Below, piece by piece: positions 1 to 11,330 of a stretch of DNA of 64,000 nucleotides. How positions within the stretch are numbered: position 1 is the stretch's first letter; each line of letters begins with the position of its first letter. The translations under genes were made by a program, and so were the position numbers. The notes under the pieces were generated by a model. It had not been told where the DNA came from, ran no database searches, and worked only from the letters and a program-made list of their open reading frames with translations. The stretch is taken from assembly GCF_964340395.1 (NCBI RefSeq), contig NC_135562.1, positions 13,371,043 to 13,435,042 of the forward strand. The letters are read 5' to 3'. Source of the stretch: Glandiceps talaboti (Eukaryota; Hemichordata; Enteropneusta; Spengelidae).

Positions 1-971
1 CAAAGGCTATGAATAACCTAAAAATTGCAATGTACTTGTTAGCTAGACTACATGTAGTTGTCTAGCGATTGAGATCATCTCATTTCTAAGATTTATTAAT
101 CTTCGTTCACAATGTTGGTGATCACTACCAACCAATATCAGTTGAAACATGTAAAAAAAAAACACCTACCTAAAATGCTGAACAATTCTCAAATCTGTCG
201 ATCAGTGGCATTTCCAAATCAACTCCACCCTCCCCCAAAAGTGGTCCATGCTCTGTGTCATGCAAATCATGTTATACCTGGAAGTTTATCAAAACATTCT
301 CATGAGAATTTTCTTTCATGACATTGAAATGAAAATATAAAAAGAAAACTATGAAATTGTTCAGTTTAATTCAAAGTGAACAGGTACTTTATAGTTGCTC
401 TGTATGGAAATAGACTAACCAATGGGAGTCATGTTGGAGTGCACTACAACGGAGGATACACATAATACATTTGGGTATGCCATGCACAAGATCTCGCAAG
501 ACCTTTTCAACTGCTTTTTTCATTAAAATCTACAGTTTTTATAACTATTTTTTGAACAATCTTGCACTTGAACTGGTAATCTGCAATCTGTAGTTCCAAG
601 TATGAAGCAAAATCAGCTTTGGATTCAAAATATGCAAGTTTAAAACCAAAGCAAACCGTTTTCTGTATGTACCACAATCGTTTATAGCAACCATATCAAG
701 TGTTAAAGTACACCGTTTCAATTGCTAATTGAACACATCAGAAAAGACCACATGCTGGGCTTGTGAATAAACCAATTGAAACAGTATACTTTTACACTTG
801 CTTTGAATGTTATAAACAAATATTTGCACATAGAGAAAATGCTTTACTTCAGCGTTTTTCATATGAACATAATTCTGTCCATTAAATCTTGTCTATGGAG
901 GGAATTATCTTAGCTCATTTTTTAACTCTGCTGCACATATATATACTAATTATACCTTTCCATACATCCAG
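1..971. other. Intronic sequence upstream of the first visible exon
   Basis: AT-rich sequence with no convincing coding exon or RNA gene. The 69-codon open frame at 112-321 shows no domain and no splice context. It most likely belongs to an intron of the PARP14-like gene, because the next feature is a phase 1 internal exon. Confidence 0.5.
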
Positions 972-1067
972 CTGCACAATCTGTTCTTCATCATGGCAAC
1001 CATACATTAAATAGTATCAAGTTAACAGTGAAGCCATTCGAGACCCCATCAATGGTCAAAACTGAAG
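972..1067 (+). CDS. PARP14-like gene, exon encoding the end of an RRM-like domain
   Basis: A short exon between an acceptor (catccag, ending at 971) and a strong donor (gaag|gtaagt, exon end 1067). It begins with two bases and ends with one base of a split codon, so both introns are phase 1 as in the following exons. The frame reads A-Q-S-V-L-H-H-G-N-H-T-L-N-S-I-K-L-T-V-K. This is the last helix and strand of the RRM-like fold of PARP14-family proteins (compare SVLRQ..HVIQGAILTVK in the next RRM). The start of this RRM lies left of the window. Joined to 1871 it gives K-T-E-E-M-Q in frame. Identification rests on motif and phase only. Confidence 0.75.
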
Positions 1068-1870
1068 GTAAGTACCATACTGGACAATTTTTAATCATTT
1101 TCATAGTACAATTTACATAAATTTAAATATGTATATTTCCTCTTCTCATAAATGCAACAATGTTACTACCAAATCAGAAAGACTACTAGACAAACAAAAT
1201 ACTTGCACTGATAGAATACGAAATGTTAGCATTTATCTTCCTTGTTTCATCTGACAGTGTTGTTGATTTATGTTCAAAGTAAGATGAAATGTATCATTTT
1301 GTATGCTTTGTCCTATGAGTGTCTGCATTTTTACAGAAAATGTGTGTGAGGTAAAAAAACAACACCCTGCTGCCTAATTCAAACTGTTTAGTCACTCTGG
1401 TTTGGTAGTAAGATTCCCTAGCTACATACATGTACATATCTGACTTGAAACTCTATAGTCACTTTGGTTTGGTAGTAAGTATTGTATTAATACACATACT
1501 AATAGCATTTAGGCATACAAAGTGATTTATCAATGTTGCACATCACATAAAATGTACGAATGTTATATGTTAGATCTGACCTATAATAACTATATTTGAA
1601 AGCGTATTTGTATGTGCTGCTACAACGATGGACGATATTGGTTGAAATATAATGTATTTCATGATAACCAATACATTTTTCTATTCAATGTAAAGTGATA
1701 GAAATTCTTAAGAAAGGTTTTGTGAATATAGGCAGTACTGGTACCGAATACACTTTGTTGATAGTTGAAGGTGAATCTTAAAAAAAATTACAACACAAAC
1801 AATATTTCATATATATCTTGATGTCTAGAATACTTTTTTCTTTATTTCCTTTTCATATTGCTTTTATCAG
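1068..1870. other. Intron; contains the left boundary of the tandem duplication
   Basis: No exon is seen. From about 1511 onward the intron is closely matched by the sequence from 9268 onward, so this marks the start of duplicated unit A. The sequence left of 1511 has no match at the corresponding place in unit B. Confidence 0.7.
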
Positions 1871-2053
1871 AGATGCAAGAAGATTCAGAGGAAGAACCTA
1901 ACTGTACCATAGAAGTGACAGGTTTTAAACCAGACACAAGTGCAAATACATTAGAATTTTACTTTAAAAATAAGAAGCGGTCCAGTGGAGGTTCTCTTGC
2001 AAACTCAAATCTGAACAATGGTGTTTTCACTGCAACTTTTGAAACTCCAGATA
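1871..2053 (+). CDS. PARP14-like gene, unit A RRM1 exon
   Basis: The exon is 183 bp, phase 1 at both ends, between a pyrimidine-rich acceptor (ttttatcag, ending at 1870) and the donor ata|gtaagt. It encodes the first part of an RRM-like fold: an acidic lead (QEDSEEEPN), a first strand (CTIEVTGFKPDTSANT), a helix (LEFYFKNKKRSSGG) and a third strand (GVFTATFETPD). The fold is finished by the next exon. RRM-like repeats at the N-terminus are characteristic of PARP10/PARP14-type ADP-ribosyltransferases. The unit B copy at 9627-9809 differs at about 10 of 61 residues. There is no start codon; this is an internal exon. Confidence 0.85.
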
Positions 2054-3317
2054 GTAAGTTTCCTGCTTGTCTATTTACAGGCCAGTTTGATGTATGTTAT
2101 AAATTTTAAATTAAAAGAATGATACTATTCTATTGTTACATCGCCTCTCCACTGATAAGGTAACATTTATGTGCAATTCTGGGATTGAAACCCAGGCCTT
2201 TGAGTTATTATATCCCATAGTCTTTTTACAAATCATAAATCTCTATCAAAGTAAATATATTTATTTTTATTCATATTTAAATTATGTGAGTACAATATAT
2301 TGTAAAGTTAGGGGCGAGATCAATTGCTCAATCTAGGATTAAAACTAAATTCTTTTGGTTAGACTCAGACTTCCTCCCAACTTAATTGCCCAAAATTGAA
2401 AATTGTCTAAGAGAGCTTAATCAATTTCTAATCACTATTTAGTAGTATGTAGTGATATAAATACAAAATCATTGTTTTTCAAATGTCATGTATATACTGT
2501 AGCGAAATTTCTACCATTTTGGACAACATTTGTTACAAATATTTATATTTAGGGGTATAGAATATATTCCCTGAAAAGTAAAATCGTTTTGGTTCGATAG
2601 GAACTAAATGGTTCAACACCCCCTTCCCCACAACTAAAATAATTTATTTGTTTATCCTTCATTGAACCCACCCCTGGGAATGATTTCCCATTCATCTAAA
2701 TCAGAATCACTTTTCATTCCATTCGGACAAACATTCTTCAAAGGATGTTGAGTGTAATATCCATAAATCTAGAAGTTCCATAACATCAAAAGTATACTTC
2801 ATGTTCTAGAAGTATCATTGCAGTGAATAAAGACAACTGAACTTATATGTGCTAGTCATTGAGTGATAAGGAGATTCGATTTCTGGCCGATGTTCAGAAC
2901 ACTAGATAGAAAGCCAACCTTATAGCCGTAAGGACAAGGAGCACAGACAGCAGAAGTCACTGCTATCAATATTTAAATAATGATCTGTGAACTTGACCCA
3001 CTTAGTGTAGGCAGGCATCATGCACATGAAGTGGACATGTGATAATTAACATATTATTTACATATGAATATGTAAAATTAATATAACGGTTTTTGATTGA
3101 GGGCGTAGCTACATTAAGCATTTGAAAATATAATAGGGCAAGCCAAGGGGAGATAATGAGGGCTAACGATGTATCTTGACAGCACCATAAACAGACTAAA
3201 ATTCTAAAGAGCATCTAGAAATCATATTTTTGTGACAGTTGATATCAGTCTTTGATGTAGTAAAGTAAACTGTTAAGTTTCCATCTAATTTCCATCTACT
3301 TTCCATTAACCTTTTAG
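2054..3317. other. Intron of unit A
   Basis: No exon is seen. Bases 2054-2453 match 9810-10264, and 2454-2665 match 11371-11606, where unit B is interrupted by a Penelope-like element. Bases 2666-3160 have no match in unit B, where a DIRS-like element and minisatellite sit instead. From about 3165 it matches 18755 onward. Confidence 0.7.
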
Positions 3318-3569
3318 TTTGTGAAAGCGTTCTAAGGCAAACGGAGCATGTCATACAGGGTGCTATTCTCACAGTGAAGAAGAAAAAGAAACTTAATTTA
3401 CCCAGAGATGGGACAGGTTTTCTGTTAAGAGGTTTGGCAGATACAACCAGCAGAGAAACTCTACAGTTATTTTTGGAGATTTGTACTGGTATTACAAAAG
3501 AAATACCTGAACTTTTCTTTGGTGAACGACCTGGAACAGTTATGGTAAAATATAGTGAAGAGATACAAG
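3318..3569 (+). CDS. PARP14-like gene, unit A RRM1 end and RRM2 start
   Basis: The exon is 252 bp (84 codons), phase 1 at both ends, acceptor aaccttttag and donor atacaag|gtattt. The first residues (CESVLRQTEHVIQGAILTVK) complete RRM1. A lysine-rich linker (KKKKKLNLPRDG) follows, then the start of RRM2 (TGFLLRGLADTTSRETLQLF, then PELFFGERPGTVMVKYSEE). The exon boundary cuts RRM2 before its last helix. The unit B copy (18902-19165) has four more codons in the linker. Confidence 0.85.
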
Positions 3570-4323
3570 GTATTTCATGATTTTATATTCTACTAGACAG
3601 ACTATATATGTAGGTAATGTTCTATCATGCACATATGACTATCAAACTGATAAATTACGACAGTACATTATGTACAACATGATTTAAATGTGAAAGATCA
3701 TACATTCCACTTTTGACTTGAGCGACAAATTTATCTGGTGGTACTAGTAATACCCTTTTTAGTGGATTGCAATAATAGATGCATTCAGGAATATTACTGT
3801 TTTGACAATATGTGGAACTTTGTTGAATTATACAATGCTGAAAAACAAATTCACTTTGAAGGTATTCTGTTCTATATAGAAACAAAGCAAAAATTCCAAT
3901 GTTTATCCTGGTCCTTATATTTCATACTCGTTACTTCTTTCACACAACATACCAGTTATACATGTATAATGGTTACACAGTTCGAGGAAATAACCTGCTA
4001 GTTCCAAGTTCAAACATTTCAACCAATTTCTTGCTCATTCCAGATCATACAGTTTGCTACGTAATAATAAACATTTTGGTCTAGCTTTCCCGTTTTATAA
4101 TTAAATATATTATACATATTCTTTACAACGCTGTGTCAGCATATACATGCAGATAGTCCCTTCAGGATTCCCAAGCCACATCTCTTTAATGTCCATTAGC
4201 ATAAGCCCAATTTTCATGTCGTTACCTAATATCAGGGTAAATTAATATTCATTTTTCAATGGCGAAAAGGATTGATTGTATGTTTTATTATTCCTTTCAA
4301 GTTAAGGTTGATAATTGTAGATC
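3570..4323. other. Intron of unit A left of the foldback element
   Basis: Matches unit B 19166-19798 and then about 20740-20890. Open frames here (3655-4084) have no splice context and are not treated as coding. Confidence 0.6.
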
Positions 4324-6712
4324 AAAGGTGATTCAAAATGCTCACATTCACTATTGCTATTTTGCTAGACATGTTTATGAAATGTATACTGGTTTTAAAA
4401 CTTTAAAAAAGCGTCTGCAAACACCTTAAAATGACCTTTTTTCAGTCAGTTCCCTTCGGATTTACTTCGAGAGTTTTCGGGTATTTCCGGTCCCACCTAG
4501 ACCACGGGATTTTATGACGTCATAGAGAGACATCGTTAGCACGTAGCCTATGACGAGTGTAGTCAACAGGTGAATAAAACTCAACAGCATTGTGAAAAAA
4601 TACATTGCCGGTGGTTGTAATAGACATCAGTAAACAAAAACTACAGTCTACATGTCTTATTAACCAACATTTACTGATATCTACTCACATTTCCTGACTA
4701 ATTGTCAGTGTCTGTAGGTATAAATGCTGAAATATTATGTCCCCATATTATGTAAAAATAAATCAAAACGGCTACACTAGATATACATAAACACTTGTAA
4801 TGTCGGGTGTTTCACATTCAATGACTTTTATTTATCTCATGTTTTAACATTTGCTAATAAGAAGCATCACAATACCATCAACACACAAGACACATCGATG
4901 GCATATTTTAGCCTACTATACTTGTACTCGCTGATGTCGCTTTTTGAACGGCGCATTTACCGAGTAACAAAGTAAACATATTTCATCTCGAATAGATATA
5001 CTAGCTATTAAAATACCCATATTATCAGCAATAAAAATTGTAAAGAATTACGAAATTTCGTGAGTTTCGTGTTGTCATTTATATGACTTTAGCAACTCGT
5101 CTGGAAGAAAACTTGTATGGTTTCCCTTGTTGCGATATCACTTCATACAACAAGCCTATTTAATATTCAATAGAAGAATGTTGTAACGAATCATGGTATT
5201 CGAAATATACAGTTTAGGAAACCAACAAATCAAATACGGCGATGTGTTCATGATATTATATATGATTGGACAATATTGACGTCGGCAATCAAGGTCGTGA
5301 CCCCAGCACATGGTTATCGGGAAAGTCTGCAACTAGATATTAGACACGTTCGCTTCGGTCCAATTTCTCAGTGTTTGGTTTGACGTTAGAGATATTATTT
5401 CTGTACGACTTTTGCAATATATCTAATTAATAAATATGGATTATTTCAACACATGGATAAATTCAACCCGAATGTGCTCTCCGAGTCCATACGTACATAC
5501 ACTACTTCAGCTTTGATCGGCGGAACACCCAGAACTATCCTACGTATATATACTTCTGCGACCGCGGTGACTGCACGTGAAACAAAACTTGACAACACTA
5601 TCCACCTACCGATAACCAAATATATAATAATCACATCATGTACACCGTGATAAAAACACGCAATAATTCGAGTCCCCAACATGTTGATGAGCCCTACATC
5701 TGTTCAGTCTGACTGCGAGTTTCAGAGGTTTTACATGGGTCTCAGACTCGGACTAGAGTATCACGCCCTAGACAGCCCTGGTAGAAAATAATAGATGCAA
5801 ACTTGCATTCACAAGCCAAACATGAGACAATACAAGACCACAACGAAAACTGTGAAACATTTACAGGTCACTCTCATTTTATATATGGACAACAAAATTA
5901 GGTCGGCCACAGTTCCATTTACATGCAAGGCTTGGAGCGTGATTCCATATGCTTGGAGCAAATCGAATCAATTAGTGTACTACTATAGGACCAACAAATA
6001 TATTGTGGTACTGCATGTCCTGATACGCCTTCTTGAAGTTTCCCATGGGTACGGTATTCTAATACCTTGCGTATTTATTCGCGATGAAATAAAAGGCGAC
6101 GCAAGTACGAGTATGTATAGTAGGCTAAAATATGCCGTCCTTGAGATGCCGTCAACCCAGCTTCGACGCGTCACGACGCAAATGATAACAAAATCAGATA
6201 AATAAAAGTCATTGAATGTGAAAAACCCGACATTACAAGTGTTTATGTATATCTAGTGTAGCCGTTTTGATTTATTTTTACATAATATGGGGACATAATA
6301 TTTTAGCATTTATACCTACAGACACTGACAATTAGTCAGGAAATGTGAGTAAATATCAGTAAATGTTGGTTAATAAGACATGTCGACTGTAGTTTTTGTT
6401 TACTGATGTCTATTACAACCACCGGCAATGTATTTTTTCACAATGCTGTTGAGTTTTATTCACCTGTTGACTACACTCGTCATAGGCCACGTGCTAACGA
6501 TGTCTCTCTATGACGTCATAAAATCCCGTGGTCTAGGTGGGACCGGAAATACCCGAAAACTCTCGAAGTAAATCCGAAGGGAACTGACTGAAAAAAGGTC
6601 ATTTTAAGGTGTTTGCAGACGCTTTTTTAAAGTTTTAAAGCCAGAATACGTTTCACAAACATGTCGTCTAGCAAAATAGCAATAGTCATTGTGAGCATTT
6701 TGAATCACCTTT
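4324..6712. mobile_element. Foldback DNA element with long inverted arms
   Basis: About 2.39 kb. The left end begins AAAGGTGATTC at 4324 and the right end finishes GAATCACCTTT at 6712. The outer arms (4324 to about 4834 and about 6203-6712) are near-perfect reverse complements. Weaker inverted similarity continues inward (around 4895-5020 against 6040-6125), leaving a short centre. No transposase frame is present; the 136-codon frame at 5795-6205 shows no domain. The equivalent place in unit B (near 20886) lacks the element, so it inserted after the duplication or was lost from B. No clear target duplication is seen. Confidence 0.85.
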
Positions 6713-6991
6713 AAGTAAGATCCTACTCTGTAGTAGAAGACGTCCCTGGGAGTTTTTGGCATGAAAAGTTTATGGCATCTTAAGGGTTAAGTAAGATGAC
6801 AGGTTTAGTTTTGAAAATTACCATACTTACAGCTTGCCATATGTCCATTTATACATATATATTTGTTTTAATTTACATGTTTATAATCAAATATAGTGTT
6901 GTTATAATTTGAGCAAAGCAATTTATGTTGTTTGAAACAACTTTGTGATTATCTTATAATGTTTGCATATATTCTTCCTTAAAACATGCAG

Positions 6992-7228
6992 ATTTTGAGA
7001 ACATAAAACGATGCATTTCCAAGAGGAAATTATCCAATGCAAAGCTAGCCATTGAACCTGTTTACCATACAAACTGTATCCTGGTGACCAACCTACCTAT
7101 AAATGTTTCTGAAGACACTGTTGAGTTATACTTTGAAAGCACGAAGAGAAGTGGTGGTGGTGAAATCCAGGAATTGGAAATGAATGTGGAGACAAATACA
7201 GCTCTGGTTTATTTTGAAGACTACACAG
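6992..7228 (+). CDS. PARP14-like gene, unit A RRM2 end and RRM3 start
   Basis: The exon is 237 bp (79 codons), phase 1 at both ends, acceptor aacatgcag and donor cacag|gtaaaa. It starts with the last helix and strand of RRM2 (DFENIKRCISKRKLSNAKLA), then RRM3 (CILVTNLPINVSEDTVELYF, a basic and glycine-rich KRSGGGEI loop, ALVYFEDYT). RRM3 is completed by the first residues of the next exon. The unit B copy (21173-21409) differs at about 6 of 79 residues, the closest pair among the exons I compared. Confidence 0.87.
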
Positions 7229-7237
7229 GTAAAACAA

Positions 7238-7395
7238 GACCAAACATTATTACAAATGTACCAATGATTACTTGCTCTGGATGTGTGCACAAAACAGTGG
7301 TGTATTTGTGCGGCATGACCAAACATTATTACATATGTACCAAAGATTACTTGCACTGGATGTGCGCACATACCAGTGGTGTATTTGTGCGACAG
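7238..7395. repeat. Intronic 79-bp tandem duplication
   Basis: A segment beginning gaccaaacattattaca occurs at 7238 and again at 7317 (period 79). The same arrangement with the same period is found in unit B from 21419, so the repeat is older than the gene's own duplication. Confidence 0.75.
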
Positions 7396-8042
7396 TGAAA
7401 TACTGAAACATTATTGCATACCTGATTTTGTTGGGCAAATTTGCCATTTCACATAAACATATATAATAATAACATAACCCCCATGCCACGTGAGTTCCAG
7501 TGTGGGTACTCAGGGGTAATTGCACGTGTGCTTGCAAGTTACAGAGTTTTGTGTTGCACTTTCACTCGCTATGCTTGTGAAGTACGGCCTCAGAGAACAC
7601 TGCAAGCATTCATGCAAATACCCAGTGTATGCCACGCTTGCACTTGCACGTTATGGGGTTCTGTCAGGTGTAATGTGATTAACCAGTTACTTCTTTACAT
7701 TTAAGATCTTGCAAGATACCATTGTTAAATTGTCATGTACAGTTACAGTCTTGCTATATTATGAAGAATTCCTTTCTTTTTCAAATTTGTCAACAAAGCA
7801 AATATTCTTTGATCAGCGTCTACAAATTCTTTACTAAGTAACTACATACTTGTGCTTAGATTCCATTTGTCTGACAATGTAGTATTTCAGAAAATTCTTC
7901 GCTGTGCATTATGTAGTCAACTTGACAATAGGACTAGAAGTTATAAGGAACTTTTGAAAAAAAGAGATCATGACATCTCATAATTTGCATTGTAAAAAGC
8001 ATGATAATGTACATTTGTATTTACTGGTGTATTTATTTATAG
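7396..8042. other. Intron between RRM3 exon and KH exon, unit A
   Basis: No exon is seen. Similar sequence lies at 21576-22071 in unit B. Small open frames on both strands are not supported by splice sites. Confidence 0.6.
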
Positions 8043-9325
8043 TTGTTGATCAAGTATTAAGAAGAACACATAAAATCAACAAAGTTGTTGTGGAGGTGCA
8101 GCCATTTATAGAATGCCTTGGTCATGTAGTTAGTAGAGAGGAACCTACAGCTAGGATACCAGATTCAACTTCTCTTGATGTGAATGTAAACATCATAAAG
8201 TTCATCATGTCAAAGGAGGATCTTGCATTTGAGCTGAAGCAGACGACAGAAGCGGCGTTTGCTCAACTGGTATGGTCCCACGAAGGGAAAGGTGACACTG
8301 TATTGCTTATTCCAGACATTGCCGAGCACATGAAGAGCAAGGACCAGGAAGTCAAAGATTGGACCAATTCTGTGAAAGATGCTGTGTACAGTTATCTGAG
8401 GAATTTCAAAACTGTAGAAGTACCAGTGTTGGAAGGTATCTGGCTTCAAGTCATCAGCCAAAAGAGTGGATGGGAGATGGAAAATGTTGATGTACAAGAA
8501 GATGAGATGTCTCCAGCAATCATTATGACTGGGAAATCAGAGGATGTGAAAACGGTGCAGAGAAGACTTGAAATCTTAATGAAAGATATTGAAAATGAAA
8601 TGACGCGAGCTAAGCGAAGAGTTGAAGATAGTGCAAAGTTAGATGAATTGAAAATAAAGCAGCTACTGATGATCAAGTTTCCTAGAACAGCAGAAAAACA
8701 GTCCCCAGACTTAAAAGTGAAAGTTGTTGCAAAGTCACACCAGGTGAAGTTTGAAGGTCTTCCAAATGATGTCATGACAGCTAAATGTTTGATGTTTGAA
8801 ACTTTGGATAAAACGCCCAGTACCACATTTAAAGCACCTACAAAATCTCTCCATGACTTCTTGAAGTCTTCAGCAGTTTCAACTCAACTTCATGAACTTT
8901 TCAAGAAAAGAGATATTCAGGCCACTTACTTGGTAGGAGAAGGAGAAATTATTTGTTCTGCTGTTGATACAAAAGATCTAAAAGTAGCTACTGAAGTGAT
9001 ACAGCGTAGCGTTCGTGAAGAGCGCATACCGATACAACCACAATGTGCACCAGTTCTCCAAATGAAAGAATGGAATGATTTGACCACACAACAAGAGGAG
9101 ACGCATCTTGTCCATATTGGTCAGGTTCACCAACATAGTTACCCATCTGTGACTGTGACTGGTTTTGATGAATCTGTCTCAACTGTTGTTGGAGAACTTC
9201 AAGATTTCATCAAAAGTTCAGTGACGATGGAAAATGGTAAAGTTCGATACATCCTTGACTTCAGAAAAGGCATTCAAAGTGATTTTTCAATGTTGCACAT
9301 CACACGAAATGTACGAATGTTATGA
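8043..9325 (+). CDS. PARP14-like gene, unit A KH-like exon, truncated at the duplication junction
   Basis: The acceptor is tatttatag (ending at 8042), phase 1. The first residues complete RRM3 (VDQVLRRTHKINKVVVEVQP), followed by KH-like modules of the PARP14 type (HEGKGDTVLLIPDI, SPAIIMTGKSEDVKTVQRRL, PSVTVTGFDESVSTVVGELQ). Compared with unit B's 561-codon exon, it lacks 6-7 residues near 9217. It breaks off at about 9267, where intron-derived sequence continues the frame for about 20 codons to a TGA at 9323-9325. No macrodomain follows. Two readings are possible: a terminal exon ending at that stop, or an exon ending at 9236 using an internal donor (aatg|gtaaag, phase 1) and joining 9627 in frame. 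Confidence 0.75.
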
Positions 9326-9626
9326 TAGATCTGACCTATAATAACTATATTTGAAAGCGTATTTGTATGTGCTGCTACAACGATGGACGATATTGGTTGA
9401 AATATAATGTATTTCATGATAAACAATACACTTTCTTATTCAATGTAAAGTGATATAAACTCTTACGAAAGGTTTTGTGAAGATAGGCAATACTGGTACC
9501 AAATACACTTTGTTGATGGTTGAAGGTGAACCTTTGAAATAAATTACAACACCAATGACATTTCATATATATCTTGATGTCTAGAATGCCTTTTTCTTTA
9601 TTTCCTTTTCTTATTGCTTTTATCAG

Positions 9627-9809
9627 AGATGCAAGATGATTCCGAGGAAGAACCTAACTGTACCATAGAGGTTACCGGTTTTAAACCAGACACAAGTACA
9701 GATACATTAGAACTGTACTTTGAAAGTAGGAAGAGATCCAGTGGAAGTAATCTTACAAACTCAAATCTGAACAATGGTGTTTTCACTGCAACTTTCGAAA
9801 CTCCAGATA
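9627..9809 (+). CDS. PARP14-like gene, unit B RRM1 exon
   Basis: Counterpart of 1871-2053: 183 bp, phase 1 at both ends, acceptor cttttatcag, donor ata|gtaagt. It encodes QDDSEEEPNCTIEVTGF, the helix LELYFESRKRSSG and the strand GVFTATFETPD. If unit A's KH exon uses the donor at 9237, this exon would join it in frame, giving one protein with six or more RRMs. If not, unit B would need its own start, and none is evident. Confidence 0.85.
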
Positions 9810-10262
9810 GTAAGTATCCTGCTTGTCTATTTACTGGCCAGTTTGAAGTATGGTTATAAATTAGGTGTGAAGAACATAAACAATTTTAAATTAAAAGAAT
9901 GATACTATTCTATTGTTACATCGCGCGCATCTCCACTGATAAGGTAACATTTGTGTGCAATTCTGGGATTGAAACCCAGGCCTTTAAGTTATTAACTCAT
10001 AGTCTTTTTACAAATCATTAAATCTCTAGTAAACAAAGAAAAAGTACTTACTTATGTCCAAAAGTTGAAATTTTCAAATTTAAAGTATATATTTTTTGAT
10101 TTCATATTTAAATTATGTGAGTACAATATATTGTAAAGTTAGGGGCGAGATCAATTGCTCAATCTAGGATGAAAACTAAATTCGTTTGGTTTGACCTGAG
10201 ACCCCCTCCCAACGTAATCGCCTAAATTTGAAAATTATCTAAGAGAGTTTAATCCATTTCTA

Positions 10263-10265
<3 letters not shown>
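9810..10265. other. Intron, unit B, left of the Penelope-like insertion
   Basis: Matches 2054-2453 of unit A. No exon is seen. Confidence 0.65.

Positions 10266-10333
<68 letters not shown>
10266..10333. repeat. (TA)n microsatellite at the insertion edge
   Basis: About 65 bp of uninterrupted TA directly left of the Penelope-like element; a shorter TA run (about 11358-11370) lies on its right. The unit A allele (2438-2453) has no TA expansion, so the run probably came with or after the insertion. Confidence 0.85.
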
Positions 10334-10336
<3 letters not shown>

Positions 10337-11330
10337 ATATCATGAACCATACAGTTCTAACCCAAATATTTCGAAGAGACTGTACTGAGCTCCTCTTCAT
10401 CGGTGGGTCTCCAGTTCTGTCAAACAAGTCAAGTTCCATTGCACTTTAAATACTGAAGACAGTGGTTATTGTCATGCAAAATAGTGTTCTTGTCTAGGAA
10501 TGGTATGAATATTACACTCAGCCAGCTGTGGAGTACTGGTGACTACTGGTTGCTATGTTACTGTTTTCTATTGATGCCATTGGTGAGTGTATCTAGTTTT
10601 TTTTTATCCATAATGATTCACGTAGTTGACGGTAGGTTTTATCTGTGTGTAGAGTTTTTCAATTGCATCACAGAGCATTCATTAAAGAAGCAACTGGATC
10701 AAGACCATGTGAGAGCAAACGATGCGCCATCTGCCCCTACATGGAGAAGACAGACACATTTCAAGGGCCAAATGCACAGCATTATAAAATAATACACCAT
10801 ATCAACTGCAAATCAGCAAACCTGGTGTATGCAATACGTTGCTCATATTGCGAAAAAATAGCCTATGTAGGAGAAACCGGAGATACAATATACACACGAA
10901 TGCAGAATCACCTATCACAAATCAGGAAAAACAATAAATATGAACCAGTACCAATTCACTTCAATGGACCATCTCACTCAATCAAACACTTCAGAATCAT
11001 AGCAATTGAAAAACTCTACACACCAGATAAAACCTACCGTCAACTACGTGAATCATTATGGATAAAAAAAACTAGATACACTCACCAATGGCACCAATAG
11101 AAAACAGTAACATAGCAACCAGTAGTCACCAGTACTCCACAGCTGGCTGAGTGTAATATTCATACCATTCCCCAAGACAAGAACACTATTTTGCATGACA
11201 ATAACTACTGTCTTCAGTATTTAAAGTGCAACGGAACTTGACTTGTTTGACAGAACTGGAGACCCACCGATGAAGAGGAGCTCAGTCTCTTCGAAATATT
11301 TGGGTTAGAACTGTATGGTTCATGATATTA
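10334..11330 (+). mobile_element. Penelope-like retroelement fragment with inverted arms
   Basis: A 1 kb element whose ends are inverted copies: 10334-10666 against 11002-11330, close to perfect (left end taatatcatgaacc, right end ggttcatgatatta). Between and into the arms lies an open frame with a GIY-YIG endonuclease. No reverse transcriptase is present. Penelope-like elements carry RT followed by GIY-YIG and often have rearranged terminal repeats. Here the 5' part has been replaced by an inverted copy of the 3' end. It is absent from the matching intron of unit A. Confidence 0.85.
10645..11100 (+). pseudogene. GIY-YIG endonuclease domain of a Penelope-like element, 5'-truncated
   Basis: The open frame ends at a stop at 11098-11100. 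After a cysteine pair typical of the Penelope linker (CESKRCAICPYMEK) comes HHINCKSANLVYAIRCSYC, then KIAYVGETGDTIYTRMQNHL. The LVYAI and YVGETG segments are the GIY and YIG motifs, followed by an arginine-containing helix (TRMQNHL). The first codons lie in the inverted arm, so the true N-terminus and the RT are missing. In full elements the nuclease nicks target DNA for target-primed reverse transcription. It is probably not expressed as a working protein. Confidence 0.8.

Larger units (their letters stand above)
1511..9267 (+). repeat. Intragenic tandem duplication, unit A
   Basis: Exons at 1871, 3318, 6992 and 8043 and much of the intron sequence between them recur in the same order at 9627, 18902, 21173 and 22072. 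The right edge is visible inside the exon at 8043: coding similarity to unit B stops at about 9267, and from 9268 the sequence matches 1511 onward (the shared string is aggcat.caaagtg). Unit A is 7.8 kb including one later 2.4 kb foldback insertion. About 500 bp (2666-3160) lacks a counterpart in unit B. Confidence 0.9.

Noticed and set aside
5795-6205. 136-codon open frame in the foldback element
   Set aside because: It lies mostly within an inverted arm, shows no transposase motif, and the opposite strand is open as well.
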